Positions 20,004 to 29,997 of a stretch of DNA of 64,000 nt are shown piece by piece. The DNA is taken from positions 2,294,001-2,358,000 of the forward strand of contig CP053915.1 in the NCBI GenBank assembly GCA_021496925.1, given 5' to 3'. The position numbers and the translations under genes are program-made. The stretch comes from Acidovorax sp. YS12 (GTDB lineage Bacteria; Pseudomonadota; Gammaproteobacteria; Burkholderiales; Burkholderiaceae_C). Under the pieces are notes generated by a model that made no database searches, had not been told where the DNA came from, and worked only from the letters and a program-made list of their open reading frames with translations. Each line of letters begins with the position of its first letter. Within the stretch, counting starts at the first letter, position 1.

Positions 20004-20393
20004 TTACTTGTAGATGGATTCAGGGTCTTTCAAGACCGGATCGACGGCCTGCCACGCGCCGTCCTTCAGCACGCTGAAAAAGCAGCTGTGGCGCCCCGTG
20101 TGGCAGGCGATGCCGGGCGCGTGGCCGAGTTGCGTGACCTTGAGCAGCACCACGTCGCTGTCGCAGTCGAGGCGGATCTCGTGCACGGTCTGCACGTGGC
20201 CCGACTCCTCGCCCTTGAACCACAGCTTGCCGCGCGAGCGGCTGAAGTACACGGCGCGGCCCAGCTCGGCCGTCCTGGCCAGGGCCTCGCGGTTCATCCA
20301 GGCGAACATCAGCACGTCGCCCGTGCCCTGCTCCTGCGCGATCACGGGCACCAGGCCCTGCGCATCCCATTTCACTTGATCCAACCAGTTCAT
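20004..20393 (-). CDS. hisI: Phosphoribosyl-AMP cyclohydrolase
   Basis: Third step of histidine synthesis. The 129-residue protein begins 'MNWLDQVKWDAQGLVPVIAQEQGTGDVLMFAWMN' and carries the zinc/magnesium ligands in 'DCDSDVVLLKV' and 'CHTGRHSCFF'. It follows hisF after a 76-base gap that contains a copy of the repeat, and is five bases from hisE. Confidence 0.95.
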   Translation of the reverse strand: MNWLDQVKWDAQGLVPVIAQEQGTGDVLMFAWMNREALARTAELGRAVYFSRSRGKLWFKGEESGHVQTVHEIRLDCDSDVVLLKVTQLGHAPGIACHTGRHSCFFSVLKDGAWQAVDPVLKDPESIYK

Positions 20394-20399
20394 GCTCTT

Positions 20400-20453
20400 G
20401 AATATGTAGCTGCTTGCGCGCTCTGGACAAGCGCTGGAGGCCTATTTTGCTTA
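20400..20453. repeat. Intergenic repeat, copy 5 (inverted orientation)
   Basis: 'GAATATGTAGCTGCTTGCGCG', then 'ACAAGCGCTGGAGGCC' and a T-rich end. It fills the hisF-hisI gap inside the his transcript. Confidence 0.6.
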
Positions 20454-20469
20454 GAACGTGTTCACGATC

Positions 20470-21249
<780 letters not shown>

Positions 21250-21377
21250 GCGCCGGCACTCTGGAGGTTGGGAACAAGGTGCGCAAGATACCACGGGCCG
21301 CCGCGCCTTGCGCTACCAAAAAAGTAGCTGGGTGCGCTTGGTATTCCTCGATTTCCAACGTGATTGATGGAAAAAAC

Positions 21378-21412
21378 AAGGCCCATCAAGCGCTGCCAGC
21401 TATCAATAAAGG
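21378..21412. repeat. Intergenic repeat, copy 6, overlapping the galE 3' end
   Basis: Core 'AAGCGCTGCCAGCTATCAA' after 'AAGGCCCATC'. It supplies the galE stop codon and the last residues (LLIAGSA). A degenerate half-copy (CAAAAAAGTAGCTGGG) lies at 21317-21332. It marks the left boundary of the pel block. Confidence 0.65.
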
Positions 21413-22426
21413 AGCATCGGCCAGCCTGCGCGCCTCGCCGTCCTGCCAGCGCCAGGCATCGCGGCACATGGCATCGACGCCCCGGCGCGCGCGCCAGCCC
21501 AGCAGGCGCCCAGCCAGCGCGGGGTCGGCCCAGCAGGCCGCCACGTCGCCGGGGCGGCGCGCCACGATGCGGTAGGGCACCGGGCGCCCGCTGGCCTGCT
21601 CGAAGCCGCGCACCATCTCCAGCACCGACACCGGCTGGCCCGTGCCCAGGTTCACCGTGAGCAGGCCCGGGTGCTGGCGCAGGTAGCGCAGCGCCGCCAC
21701 GTGGCCCTCGGCCAGGTCGCAGACGTGGATGTAGTCGCGCACCCCGGTGCCGTCCACCGTGGGGTAATCGCCGCCGTACACGCTCAGCACCTCGCGCTGG
21801 CCCGCGGCCACCTGTGCCACGTAGGGCAGGAGGTTGTTGGGAATGCCCTGCGGGTCCTCACCGATGAGGCCGCTCTCGTGCGCGCCCACCGGGTTGAAGT
21901 AGCGCAGCCGCGCGATGCGCCACAGGCCCGGCTCGGCCGCCGCCACGTCAGCCAGCACCTGCTCCATCATCAGCTTGCTCCAGCCGTAGGGGTTGGTGGC
22001 CGAGAGCGGGAAGTCCTCGCGGATCGGCAGGCTGGCCGGGTCGCCATAGACCGTGGCCGACGACGAGAACACCATGCTGCGCACGCCCGCGTCGCGCATG
22101 GCCTGCAGCAGCGCCACCGTGCCGGCCACGTTGTTGCCGTAGTACATCAGCGGCTCGCGCACCGACTCGCCCACGGCCTTGAACGCCGCCAGGTGCACCA
22201 CCGCCGAGATGGCGTGGCGCGCGAACAGCTGTTGCAGCAGGGCCACATCGCGCACATCGCCCTCGACGAAGGCAGGCGCCTGGCCCGTAATGCGCGCCAC
22301 CCGCTCCAGCACCGAGGGCCGGCTGTTGCTGAAGTTGTCCACCACCAGGTACGGCTCGCCCGCCTGGGCCAGGGCCACGCAGAGGTGTGAACCGATATAG
22401 CCGCAGCCACCCGTCACAAGAATCAC
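21386..22426 (-). CDS. galE: UDP-glucose / UDP-N-acetylglucosamine 4-epimerase
   Basis: Short-chain dehydrogenase-type epimerase that interconverts UDP-Glc/UDP-Gal or the N-acetyl forms. The 346-residue protein has the NAD-binding GGCGYIGSH near the N-terminus, catalytic serine in 'SSSATVYG' and tyrosine in 'YGWSKLMMEQ'. Start is a GTG at 22426 with 'AGAGG' eight bases upstream; no ATG gives a proper N-terminus. It diverges from pelA. Pel is made from UDP-GalNAc, and several pel loci carry such an epimerase (PelX), so it probably supplies that precursor. The final residues come from the intergenic repeat. Confidence 0.88.
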   Translation of the reverse strand: MILVTGGCGYIGSHLCVALAQAGEPYLVVDNFSNSRPSVLERVARITGQAPAFVEGDVRDVALLQQLFARHAISAVVHLAAFKAVGESVREPLMYYGNNVAGTVALLQAMRDAGVRSMVFSSSATVYGDPASLPIREDFPLSATNPYGWSKLMMEQVLADVAAAEPGLWRIARLRYFNPVGAHESGLIGEDPQGIPNNLLPYVAQVAAGQREVLSVYGGDYPTVDGTGVRDYIHVCDLAEGHVAALRYLRQHPGLLTVNLGTGQPVSVLEMVRGFEQASGRPVPYRIVARRPGDVAACWADPALAGRLLGWRARRGVDAMCRDAWRWQDGEARRLADAPLLIAGSA

Positions 22427-22481
22427 ACAGCACCTCTTTCTTCTGCACCGCCGTGACAAACCACGGCAGGAAATTCAACTA

Positions 22482-22530
22482 TTGTTAACAAATGAATGAT
22501 TTGAAAAATCTATTAACATCTTAATAGAAT
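22482..22530 (+). promoter_or_regulatory. Candidate pel promoter and adjacent palindrome
   Basis: TTGAAA (22501-22506) and TAGAAT (22525-22530) are separated by 18 bases, a fair sigma-70 match in an unusually AT-rich patch. A perfect 10-bp palindrome TTGTTAACAA lies at 22482-22491, ten bases before the -35 box. The galE-pelA gap (22427-22584) otherwise shows nothing I can name. The palindrome could bind a regulator of either divergent gene. Confidence 0.5.
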
Positions 22531-22584
22531 CCCCGCACGCCCCAGCCTCCAGGACCTCTCTTGCCCGCCACTGAATCTAACGCA

Positions 22585-25434
22585 ATGACGACTCTCGCCA
22601 TGGCGCGGCACCTTGGGCGGCGCCTGGCGCAAGGCCTCGTGCGCCTGCTGGCGTGCTGGCTGCTGCCCGCGGCCCTGCATGCCGCCACGCCCGCCGTCGC
22701 GCTGTACTACGGCCAGGAGCTGCCGCTGTCCGACTTCCGCGCGTTCGACATCGTGGTCGTCGAGCCGGACCACGCCGCCAGCGGCACCGGCGACGCCCGC
22801 GCCCAGCTCGCGCCCACGCGCTTCTACGCCTACGTCTCGGTGACGGAGGTGCTGCCCTCGCGCGCGCACTACGCCGGGATTCCGCCGGCCTGGAAATTCG
22901 CGCGCAACAAGGACTGGCAGTCCGACGTGATCGACCAGAGCGTGGCCGCCTGGCCCGATTTCTTCGCCAGCCGCGTGGTCGCCCCGCTGTGGGAGCGCGG
23001 CTACCGGGGCTTCTTCCTCGACACCCTGGATTCCTACCGCCTGGCGGCACAGTTCGACGAACAGGCCCAGCAGGAAGGCCTGGTGCGCGTGATCGAGACC
23101 CTGCACGGGCGCTTTCCCGGCATCCGGCTCATCCTGAACCGGGGCTTCGACATCGTGCCCCGCGTGCGCGACAAGATCGAGATGGTGGCAGCCGAGTCGC
23201 TGTACCGCGGCTGGAACGCCCGCACCCGGCGCTATGAGGAAGTCGCGCCCCAGGACCGCGCATGGCTGCAGGCGCAGCTGCGCACCATCCAGCAGCGCGA
23301 CGGCCTGCCCGTGCTGGCCATCGACTACGCGCCGCCGCACGACCGGGCGCTGGCGCGCGCCACGGCCGCGCGCATCGCCGCCGACGGCTTCATTCCCTGG
23401 GTCAGCGACGCGGCCCTGTCCACCATCGGCATCGGCAGCATCGAGCCCGTGCCGCGCCGCGTGCTGGTGGTCTACAACGGCGCCGAGACACCCTCGCTCA
23501 ACTACGCCCTGGCGCACCGCTTCCTGCAGATGCCGCTGAACCACCTCGGCTACGTGGTGGATTTCGCCGACATCCGCGATGGCGCGCCGCCCGCCGCCGG
23601 CCGGGACCGCTACGCCGGGGTGGTGACCTGGTTCACCGGCTACGTCCAGGAAGACCGCGTGGCACCGCTGGCGCGCTGGCTGCAGGCGCGGCTGGACGAG
23701 CAGATGCCCCTGCTCGTGCTGGGCGACTTCGGCTTTCTGCTCACGCAGTCGCTGTCGGAACGCCTGGGCATCCAGCCCGTGCGGGTGAGCGGGCTGCAGC
23801 GCATCGCGCGCAAGAGCCCGCTGCTCGGCTTCGAGGCCGACCCCGAGCCGCTGGACGGCCCGCGCTTCGTCTGGAGCACCCCGGACGCGCCGCCGGGCGA
23901 CGCCGCGGAGCTGCTGGTCGAGGTGCGCGACGAACGCGGCCAGGCGTTCATCGGCGGCGCGCTCATGCCCTGGGGCGGCTTCCTGGCCAACCCCTTCGTG
24001 ACCGCCGAGGTGCCCGGCACCGAGTTCTCGCACTGGGTGGCCGATCCCTTCACGCTGCTGCAGCGCAGCCTGGGCCTGCCCGCGCTGCCCGTGCCCGACG
24101 CGACCACCGAGAACGGGCGCCGCCTGCTGTTCGCCCACGTGGACGGCGACGGCTTCGCCTCGCGCGCCGAACTGGCCGGCAGCCCGCTGGCCGCCGACGT
24201 GATGCGGCGCGAAATCATCGAGAAGTACCGCATTCCGCACGCCGTCTCCGTCATCGAGGCGGAAACCGCGCCGCACGGCCTGTACCCGGAGCTCAGCCCG
24301 CAGCTCGAAGACGTGGCGCGCAAGCTCTTCCGGCTGCCGCACGTGGAGATCGCCAGCCACACCTTCTCGCACCCGTTCCTGTGGGACACCAAGGTGCGCC
24401 ACGGCGTCTTCGGCGACAAGTCGGAGGCAGCCGAGGGCCTGCGCATCCCGGGCTACACCATGGACCTGCGGCGCGAGATCATCGGGTCGAGCCAGTACAT
24501 CAACGAGCGGCTGGCGCCGCCCGACAAGAAGGTGCGCATCCTGTTATGGTCGGGCGATACCGCGCCCAATGCCGAGGCGCTGGAGATCACCGAGCGCGCC
24601 GGGCTGCTGAACATGAACGGCGGAGACACGTCGATCACCGACAACGTGCCCACGCTGACCGAGGTCGGCCCCCTGGGCATCACGAAGAACGGCTTCCTGC
24701 AGGTGTACGCCCCGATCACCAACGAGAACATCTACACCGCGCTGTGGAAAGGCCCCTTCTACGGCTACCAGCGGGTGCTGCAGACCTTCGCGCTGACCGA
24801 ATCGCCGCGCCGCCTCAAGCCGGTGGACATCTACTACCACACGTACTCGGCCAGCAAGCGCGCCGGGCTGAACGCGCTGCACAAGGTCTACGGCTGGGCC
24901 GTGGCGCAGCCGCTGCACCCGGTCTTCCCCTCGGAGTACATCCACAAGGTGCAGGACTGGCACGGCATGGCCATCGCGCGCGACGGCGCGGGCTGGCGCA
25001 TCCGCGGCAATGGCGCATTGCGCACCGTGCGCGTTCCCGCGGCGCTCGGCACGCCACTGCCCGCCGCGAGCCGGGGCGTGGCCGGCTGGCATGAAGGCCC
25101 CGCAGGCTCCAGCGAAGGCAGCTACGTGCACCTCACGGGCGGCGACGCCTGGCTGCGCACCGGCACGGCCGCGCAGCCCGCCGTGCGCCCTTCGCTGTAC
25201 GAGGCCAATGCGCGCCTGACCGCCTGGCAGGCCGAGGGCGCTTCGGTGCGCTTCTCGCTGCAAGGCCATGCGCCGCTGGAATTCAGCCTGCGCGACGCCG
25301 ACGCCTGCCAGGTGCGCGCCGATGGCCGCGCGCTCAGCCCCCTTTCTTCGTCCCGCGCCTCCGGCCCCGCCGCGCGCGCCTACCGGCTTTCCCATGCTGC
25401 AGCAGACATCCAGGTTCAATGCACAGTCCGCTGA
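22585..25434 (+). CDS. pelA: PelA: periplasmic Pel polysaccharide deacetylase and hydrolase
   Basis: Processes Pel in the periplasm with two activities. The 949-residue protein has a signal peptide (to about residue 34), an N-terminal TIM-barrel hydrolase with D146 ('FFLDTLDS') and E204 ('AAESLYRGW'), a middle domain, a CE4-type deacetylase with D520 and D522 ('HVDGDG') and H592/H596 ('SHTFSH'), and a C-terminal beta domain. These residues keep the spacing of the catalytic residues I recall for P. aeruginosa PelA (D160, E218, D528, D530, H600, H604). The start is uncertain: ATG 22585 is used, but TTG 22561 has a better ribosome site and ATG 22600 is possible. It overlaps pelB by 41 bases. Confidence 0.95.
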   Translation: MTTLAMARHLGRRLAQGLVRLLACWLLPAALHAATPAVALYYGQELPLSDFRAFDIVVVEPDHAASGTGDARAQLAPTRFYAYVSVTEVLPSRAHYAGIPPAWKFARNKDWQSDVIDQSVAAWPDFFASRVVAPLWERGYRGFFLDTLDSYRLAAQFDEQAQQEGLVRVIETLHGRFPGIRLILNRGFDIVPRVRDKIEMVAAESLYRGWNARTRRYEEVAPQDRAWLQAQLRTIQQRDGLPVLAIDYAPPHDRALARATAARIAADGFIPWVSDAALSTIGIGSIEPVPRRVLVVYNGAETPSLNYALAHRFLQMPLNHLGYVVDFADIRDGAPPAAGRDRYAGVVTWFTGYVQEDRVAPLARWLQARLDEQMPLLVLGDFGFLLTQSLSERLGIQPVRVSGLQRIARKSPLLGFEADPEPLDGPRFVWSTPDAPPGDAAELLVEVRDERGQAFIGGALMPWGGFLANPFVTAEVPGTEFSHWVADPFTLLQRSLGLPALPVPDATTENGRRLLFAHVDGDGFASRAELAGSPLAADVMRREIIEKYRIPHAVSVIEAETAPHGLYPELSPQLEDVARKLFRLPHVEIASHTFSHPFLWDTKVRHGVFGDKSEAAEGLRIPGYTMDLRREIIGSSQYINERLAPPDKKVRILLWSGDTAPNAEALEITERAGLLNMNGGDTSITDNVPTLTEVGPLGITKNGFLQVYAPITNENIYTALWKGPFYGYQRVLQTFALTESPRRLKPVDIYYHTYSASKRAGLNALHKVYGWAVAQPLHPVFPSEYIHKVQDWHGMAIARDGAGWRIRGNGALRTVRVPAALGTPLPAASRGVAGWHEGPAGSSEGSYVHLTGGDAWLRTGTAAQPAVRPSLYEANARLTAWQAEGASVRFSLQGHAPLEFSLRDADACQVRADGRALSPLSSSRASGPAARAYRLSHAAADIQVQCTVR

Positions 25435-28400
25435 GCGGCCGGTCCTGGCCCCGGCCTGGCTGATCGCGCTGCTGGCCGGACTGATCGGCGGCGCGCTCTG
25501 GCTGCTGTACCCGCGCCAGGACCTGGAGCGGCGCCTGGCCACGGCCACGGCGGGCACCGACATCGCGCTGTCGGTGGTGTACCTGCAGAACCTGCTGCGC
25601 AGCGACCCGGCGAACATGCACCTGCACCTGCTGCTGGCGCGCCAGCACCTGCTGCTGGGGGAACTGCCCGAGGCACGCGAGGAACTGCAGCGCGTGCGCG
25701 GCAGCGCCGACCCGCAGATCCAGCGCGAGCTGGCATGGCTGGACTGGGAGCTCGACTACGCCGCGTACATCGCCCTCGCCGCCGATGGCGAGGAACGCGC
25801 CCGGCTGCGCCCCGCGATGAAGCAGAAACTGCAGGCGCTGCGCCAATACGACTGGCCCGCGGACCGGCTGGCGCGCCTGGGCCAGTGGGGCGCGCAATTC
25901 CACGACCCGGCCTTCGCGCAGCAAAGCGCGCGCGAGCTGGCGGCGCGGCAGGCCGACCCGGACGAAGCCGCGCGCCTGTACGAGCAGGCCGCGCGCGAGG
26001 CCCTGGGCGTCTCTGACTACGAAACCTGCGCGCAGCTCTACATCCTGGCGCGGCGCGTCACCACCGACCCGCAGCACGCCAAGGCCTACTTCCTCGCCGC
26101 CCTGGCCGCGCTGCAGTCCGGCAACCGGCTGGCCGACGCGGTGGCCCTGGGCGAGCAGGAGATCGGCGCGCTCGCCGACGACCCGCAGGTGCTGCTGCGC
26201 ATGACCGAGCTGGCCCGCGCCGCGGCGCGCCCGGACGTGGCCGACCGCTACGTGCGCAAGCTCCTGCGCATGGCCCTGCTGCGGCCTGCCGAAGACGCAC
26301 CGCCCCCCGTGCTGGCAGCAGCCCGCCCGTTCATGCAGCCCGCCGCGCTGCGCGCGCCGGCGCCGCGCCCGGCCCCGGTTTTCGACGACGGCGCGCACTG
26401 GCTGCTGCCGCCGGGCGCCATCGCCAGCGCGCCCCTGGGGCCATGGCGCATGATGCGCGCGGCCGATGGCGCGGCGGCGCAGCCCCGCGCGCCCGGCCTG
26501 CCCTTCGACGACAAGGTCTACAGCCTGGCCTACGAGGTCTTCCTGGAAAACCGCAAGCAGGACGACGCCTGGGCCATCGCGCGCGCCGCCGTGCGGCAGC
26601 GGCCGCAGGACATCGCCTGGCGCGAGCGCCTGGCACGGGTGTCGGAATGGACCGAGCGCGCCGACGTGGCCCTGGAGAACTGGCTCGCCATCGCGCGCCA
26701 GACGCAGCGCCCCGATGCCTGGCAGGCCGTGCTGCGCATCGCACCCGGACAGTTCGACGACGCGGCGCTGGCCCAGGCCCTGCTGTACCAGTTGCGCAGC
26801 CGCCCGTCGGACATGCGCCTGGTGCGCGAGCTGGTCGATGCCTACGAACGCCTGGGCGAGCCCCAGCCCGCCATCGACTACCTGCAGGCGCACGGCCAGG
26901 GCGCCGAGGCGCAGGAACTGCTCGCCCAACTGGCCGAACGCGCCGGGCAGCCCGCGCTGGCCCTGCAGGAATGGCGCAAGCTGCTCGCCCAGCCCGGCAC
27001 GCTGACGCCCCAGCGCGCCATGCAGGCCGCCGTGCTGGCCCTGCTGCTGCGCCAGCCCCAGCTCGGGCTGCCCTGGCTCGAAGCCGCGCGCCACGGCGAC
27101 ATGCCGCAGACGCACGCCCAGGACTACTGGCGCATGACCGGCCAGCTGGCCGAGAGCCGCCAGCGCCAGGCCCTGGCCGTGGAGGCGTACCGCAAGCTCA
27201 TCGCGCTGCCCGAGGCGGAGCCCTCGGACTTCGAGGCGCTGGTGCGCCTGCTGCGCGACGACTACCCGCTGGAGGCGGCGCGCATCAGCGAAATGGCGTG
27301 GCAGCGCTATGCCCGGCCCGAATACCTGGTGGACGCGCTCACCTTCCACGTCAGCCGCAGCCGCTGGGCCGACACCGCCCGCCTGGTGCGCGACGTGGAC
27401 GCCCCCACGGCCGCGCAGCGGGAGGCCGCCGCCGCGCTGCTGGCCACGCCGGAATACCTGCGCCTGGCCGGCACCTACTACCAGAACACCGGCGCCACGG
27501 GCCGTGCGCGCGCCTACTTCGAGAACGGCCTGCGCGCCGCGCCCAGCTCCACCGACATGCGCAGCGCCCTGCTCTGGCTGTTCATCGACAGCAACGACGC
27601 CGCGGCGCTGCGCCAGTTGCTCGCCACGCACGAGGCGCGCTGGAGCGCCGACCCGGAGCTGCACGACTCCCTGGCCGCCGCCTACCAGGCGCTGTCCCTG
27701 CCCCAGACGGCCCTGGACCGCTACCTGACGCCGCAGGTGCACGCGCACCAGAGCGACTTCCTGTGGCTCATGAACTATGCCGACGCGCTGGACCAGAACC
27801 AGCAGGCCGACCAGGCGTGGCGCCTGCGCCGCCACCTCCTGATGCAGCAGCGGCAGCAGATGCACGCGGCCTCGGCCGCCGAGGCGCGCCAGCGCTGGCT
27901 GACCGAGGAGGGGCTGGACACCACGCGGCGCATCGCGCGCGCGCGCCTGCTCATGACGCAGCGGCCCGGCGACCCGGCGCTGGCCATCCTGCGCGAGCTG
28001 CTGCGCCTGGACCAGGACGCGGAGGCCAGCCTGTCGAACGCGGCGGCGGAAACCGCCATCGGCTGGCTGCAGGACGCCGGCGAATACACGGCGGAGCGTG
28101 GCTACCTGTGGCACCAGTACGCGCGCACCCACGGCCTGCGCGCCAACCGCCCGCTGTGGGCCGACATCACCGTGGCCCTGGCCGAGGACGACAAGGCCGC
28201 CACGGGCCAGCTGCTGCAGGAATTCGACGAGCGCCTGCCGCGCTACGACCGCGTGAACGCCGCCGCCGCCGTGCACGACGTGCGCCTGGCCCAGACCGCG
28301 GCCTTCGAGACGCAGCACGACCAGCACGACGATGCCCCGCTGCACCTGCAGCTGACCGAGAACCTGCTGGCCTTCAGCGACCAGGCAGGCGCCAGCACGC

Positions 28401-29311
28401 AGTACAGCCAGCTCGGCGGCATGGACGAAGCGCGCAACGCCGCGCTGCTGCACCTGGCGGTCAGCCCCCGGCTGTCACTCGACATGGAGCTGGCCAGCAT
28501 CCGCCGCCTGCGCACGGCGCCGAACCTGCTGCGCAACGTGCCCGACGAGGAAGTGGCGCAGGTGCTGCTGCGCTGGCGCCACACCGACGGCGAGACCCAA
28601 CTGCGCGCCGCCGCGCGGCACGGCTACGCCACCACCTACCCGCGGCTGCTGGCCCACGAGCAGCGCCTGGACAACCGGCTGACCCTGGGCGGCGAAGTCG
28701 GCACCCAGCAGCCCAGCGAGGAAAGCCTGGCGCTGCGCATCGGCGGCATGAAGGACCGCGCCGCCGCGAACCTGCGCTACCAGGCCACGCGCCAGGACCA
28801 GTTCACGCTCATGCACTGGGCCGAGCGCTACATGCTGCAGACCGGCGCCGTGGTGGGCACCGGGCGCCACAGTTCGCTCCAGTACAGCCACACCTACCGG
28901 CAGGACGCGCCCGGGCTGGCGTTCGGCGCGTTCTGGTCCCGCCACGCGTTCGAGCGCCGCGACCCCGGCAACTTCCTCGGCCCGCAGGGCCAGCAGTTCC
29001 AGAACCTGCTGCCGCCCGGCACCGCCATGGGGCCCGATTTCTTCCTGCCCGAGAGCTTCCGCTTCTACGGCGTCGAACTGTCCAGCAACATGCGCTACGC
29101 GCAGGAATACACGCGCGCCATGCGCCCCTACGCCAGCGTGAGCCGCACCTGGCACAGCAGCATGGGCCCCGGCTACGGCCTGCGCCTGGGGCTGTCGGGC
29201 AGCGTGTTCGGCCCGGACCACCTGAACCTGGACTGGAACCTGACCAAGTCCGGCGTGCAGTCCCTGGGGCTCACGCGCTCCTTGCAACTGTCGTACCGGC
29301 TCCATTTCTGA
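25394..29311 (+). CDS. pelB: PelB: TPR scaffold and outer-membrane export porin
   Basis: Exports Pel across the outer membrane. The 1305-residue protein has an N-terminal inner-membrane helix (about residues 21-39), a very long alpha-helical region of TPR repeats in the periplasm, and a C-terminal beta-barrel of roughly 350 residues ending 'SLQLSYRLHF' with the terminal phenylalanine needed for outer-membrane insertion. It is about 110 residues longer than the P. aeruginosa protein. Start ATG 25394 lies inside the pelA end. Long open frames exist on both other frames and on the minus strand here, all due to GC bias. Confidence 0.93.
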   Translation: MLQQTSRFNAQSAERPVLAPAWLIALLAGLIGGALWLLYPRQDLERRLATATAGTDIALSVVYLQNLLRSDPANMHLHLLLARQHLLLGELPEAREELQRVRGSADPQIQRELAWLDWELDYAAYIALAADGEERARLRPAMKQKLQALRQYDWPADRLARLGQWGAQFHDPAFAQQSARELAARQADPDEAARLYEQAAREALGVSDYETCAQLYILARRVTTDPQHAKAYFLAALAALQSGNRLADAVALGEQEIGALADDPQVLLRMTELARAAARPDVADRYVRKLLRMALLRPAEDAPPPVLAAARPFMQPAALRAPAPRPAPVFDDGAHWLLPPGAIASAPLGPWRMMRAADGAAAQPRAPGLPFDDKVYSLAYEVFLENRKQDDAWAIARAAVRQRPQDIAWRERLARVSEWTERADVALENWLAIARQTQRPDAWQAVLRIAPGQFDDAALAQALLYQLRSRPSDMRLVRELVDAYERLGEPQPAIDYLQAHGQGAEAQELLAQLAERAGQPALALQEWRKLLAQPGTLTPQRAMQAAVLALLLRQPQLGLPWLEAARHGDMPQTHAQDYWRMTGQLAESRQRQALAVEAYRKLIALPEAEPSDFEALVRLLRDDYPLEAARISEMAWQRYARPEYLVDALTFHVSRSRWADTARLVRDVDAPTAAQREAAAALLATPEYLRLAGTYYQNTGATGRARAYFENGLRAAPSSTDMRSALLWLFIDSNDAAALRQLLATHEARWSADPELHDSLAAAYQALSLPQTALDRYLTPQVHAHQSDFLWLMNYADALDQNQQADQAWRLRRHLLMQQRQQMHAASAAEARQRWLTEEGLDTTRRIARARLLMTQRPGDPALAILRELLRLDQDAEASLSNAAAETAIGWLQDAGEYTAERGYLWHQYARTHGLRANRPLWADITVALAEDDKAATGQLLQEFDERLPRYDRVNAAAAVHDVRLAQTAAFETQHDQHDDAPLHLQLTENLLAFSDQAGASTQYSQLGGMDEARNAALLHLAVSPRLSLDMELASIRRLRTAPNLLRNVPDEEVAQVLLRWRHTDGETQLRAAARHGYATTYPRLLAHEQRLDNRLTLGGEVGTQQPSEESLALRIGGMKDRAAANLRYQATRQDQFTLMHWAERYMLQTGAVVGTGRHSSLQYSHTYRQDAPGLAFGAFWSRHAFERRDPGNFLGPQGQQFQNLLPPGTAMGPDFFLPESFRFYGVELSSNMRYAQEYTRAMRPYASVSRTWHSSMGPGYGLRLGLSGSVFGPDHLNLDWNLTKSGVQSLGLTRSLQLSYRLHF

Positions 29312-29314
29312 ATT

Positions 29315-29375
29315 TGAATGAAAATGGCCTCCAACCCTTACCAGACAAGCGCAAGCAGCTATCAAAAAAAGAGTC
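29315..29375. repeat. Intergenic repeat, copy 7, inside the pel operon
   Basis: Near-complete copy: 'TGAATGAAAATGGCCTCCAAC', then 'CAAGCGCAAGCAGCTATCAA' and a seven-A run. It lies in the 123-base pelB-pelC gap, the longest spacing between neighbouring genes of the operon apart from the pelE-pelF element. Confidence 0.75.
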
Positions 29376-29434
29376 ACCCCGATACTGCCCGTCCCCACCC
29401 CGCCTCTTTCCAGTGCTTCCCAAGGAGAAACCAC

Positions 29435-29986
29435 ATGCTCCCTCGCCCATCGCTCACCCGCCGCCTGCGCATGCTGGCCACCGCTGGCGCCCTCTTGCTG
29501 CTGGCGGCCTGCTCCACCATCGACCGCGGCACCCCGCCCGCGCTGGAACGGCAGGCCAGCTGGGTCGTGTTGCCCTTCGCCAACCACACCGAAACGCCGC
29601 TGGCGGGCAACCGCGCCGAAGCCATCGCCCAGGCCCTGCTGCACGCCCAGGACGTGGGCGCGGTGCGGCGCGCACCCAGCACCACGCAGCAGGAGGCCCT
29701 GTTCAACGCCGGTGACAGCGCGCGCATGAACGACGCCCTGAACTGGGCGCGCGAGCAGCAGATCCGCTACGCGCTGGCCGGCACCGTGGAGGAATGGCGC
29801 TACAAGGTCGGCGTGGACGGCGAGCCCGCCGCCGGCGTCACGCTGCAGATCCTGGACGTGGCCACGGGTGACATCCTGTGGAGCGGCTCCGGCGGCCAGA
29901 GCGGCTGGAGCCGCGAGGCGCTCTCCGCCGTCGCGCAGAAGCTGATCCGCAAGCTGCTGCAATCGGGCCTGTCGGGTGCCCGCTGA
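29435..29986 (+). CDS. pelC: PelC: outer-membrane lipoprotein of the Pel exporter
   Basis: Forms the dodecameric ring that funnels Pel to PelB at the outer membrane. The 183-residue precursor has the lipobox LLAAC with C26; serine at +2 predicts outer-membrane sorting. The mature part has 'SWVVLPFANHTETPLAGNRAEAIAQ', typical of PelC/curli-type ring lipoproteins. Start ATG 29435 has a good AAGGAG. It is 11 bases from pelD. Confidence 0.92.
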   Translation: MLPRPSLTRRLRMLATAGALLLLAACSTIDRGTPPALERQASWVVLPFANHTETPLAGNRAEAIAQALLHAQDVGAVRRAPSTTQQEALFNAGDSARMNDALNWAREQQIRYALAGTVEEWRYKVGVDGEPAAGVTLQILDVATGDILWSGSGGQSGWSREALSAVAQKLIRKLLQSGLSGAR

Positions 29987-29997
29987 TCCGCCGCGCC

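Noticed and set aside
25334..28453. Open frame of over 1000 codons on the minus strand opposite pelB
   Set aside because: It is antisense to a well-supported gene, its residues (V, Q, A, G, R rich) reflect GC-biased codons and no domain can be recognised.
26443..29715. Open frame of 1090 codons in another plus-strand frame of pelB and pelC
   Set aside because: Arg/Ala/Pro-rich shadow of pelB with no family motif, and it crosses the pelB-pelC gap.
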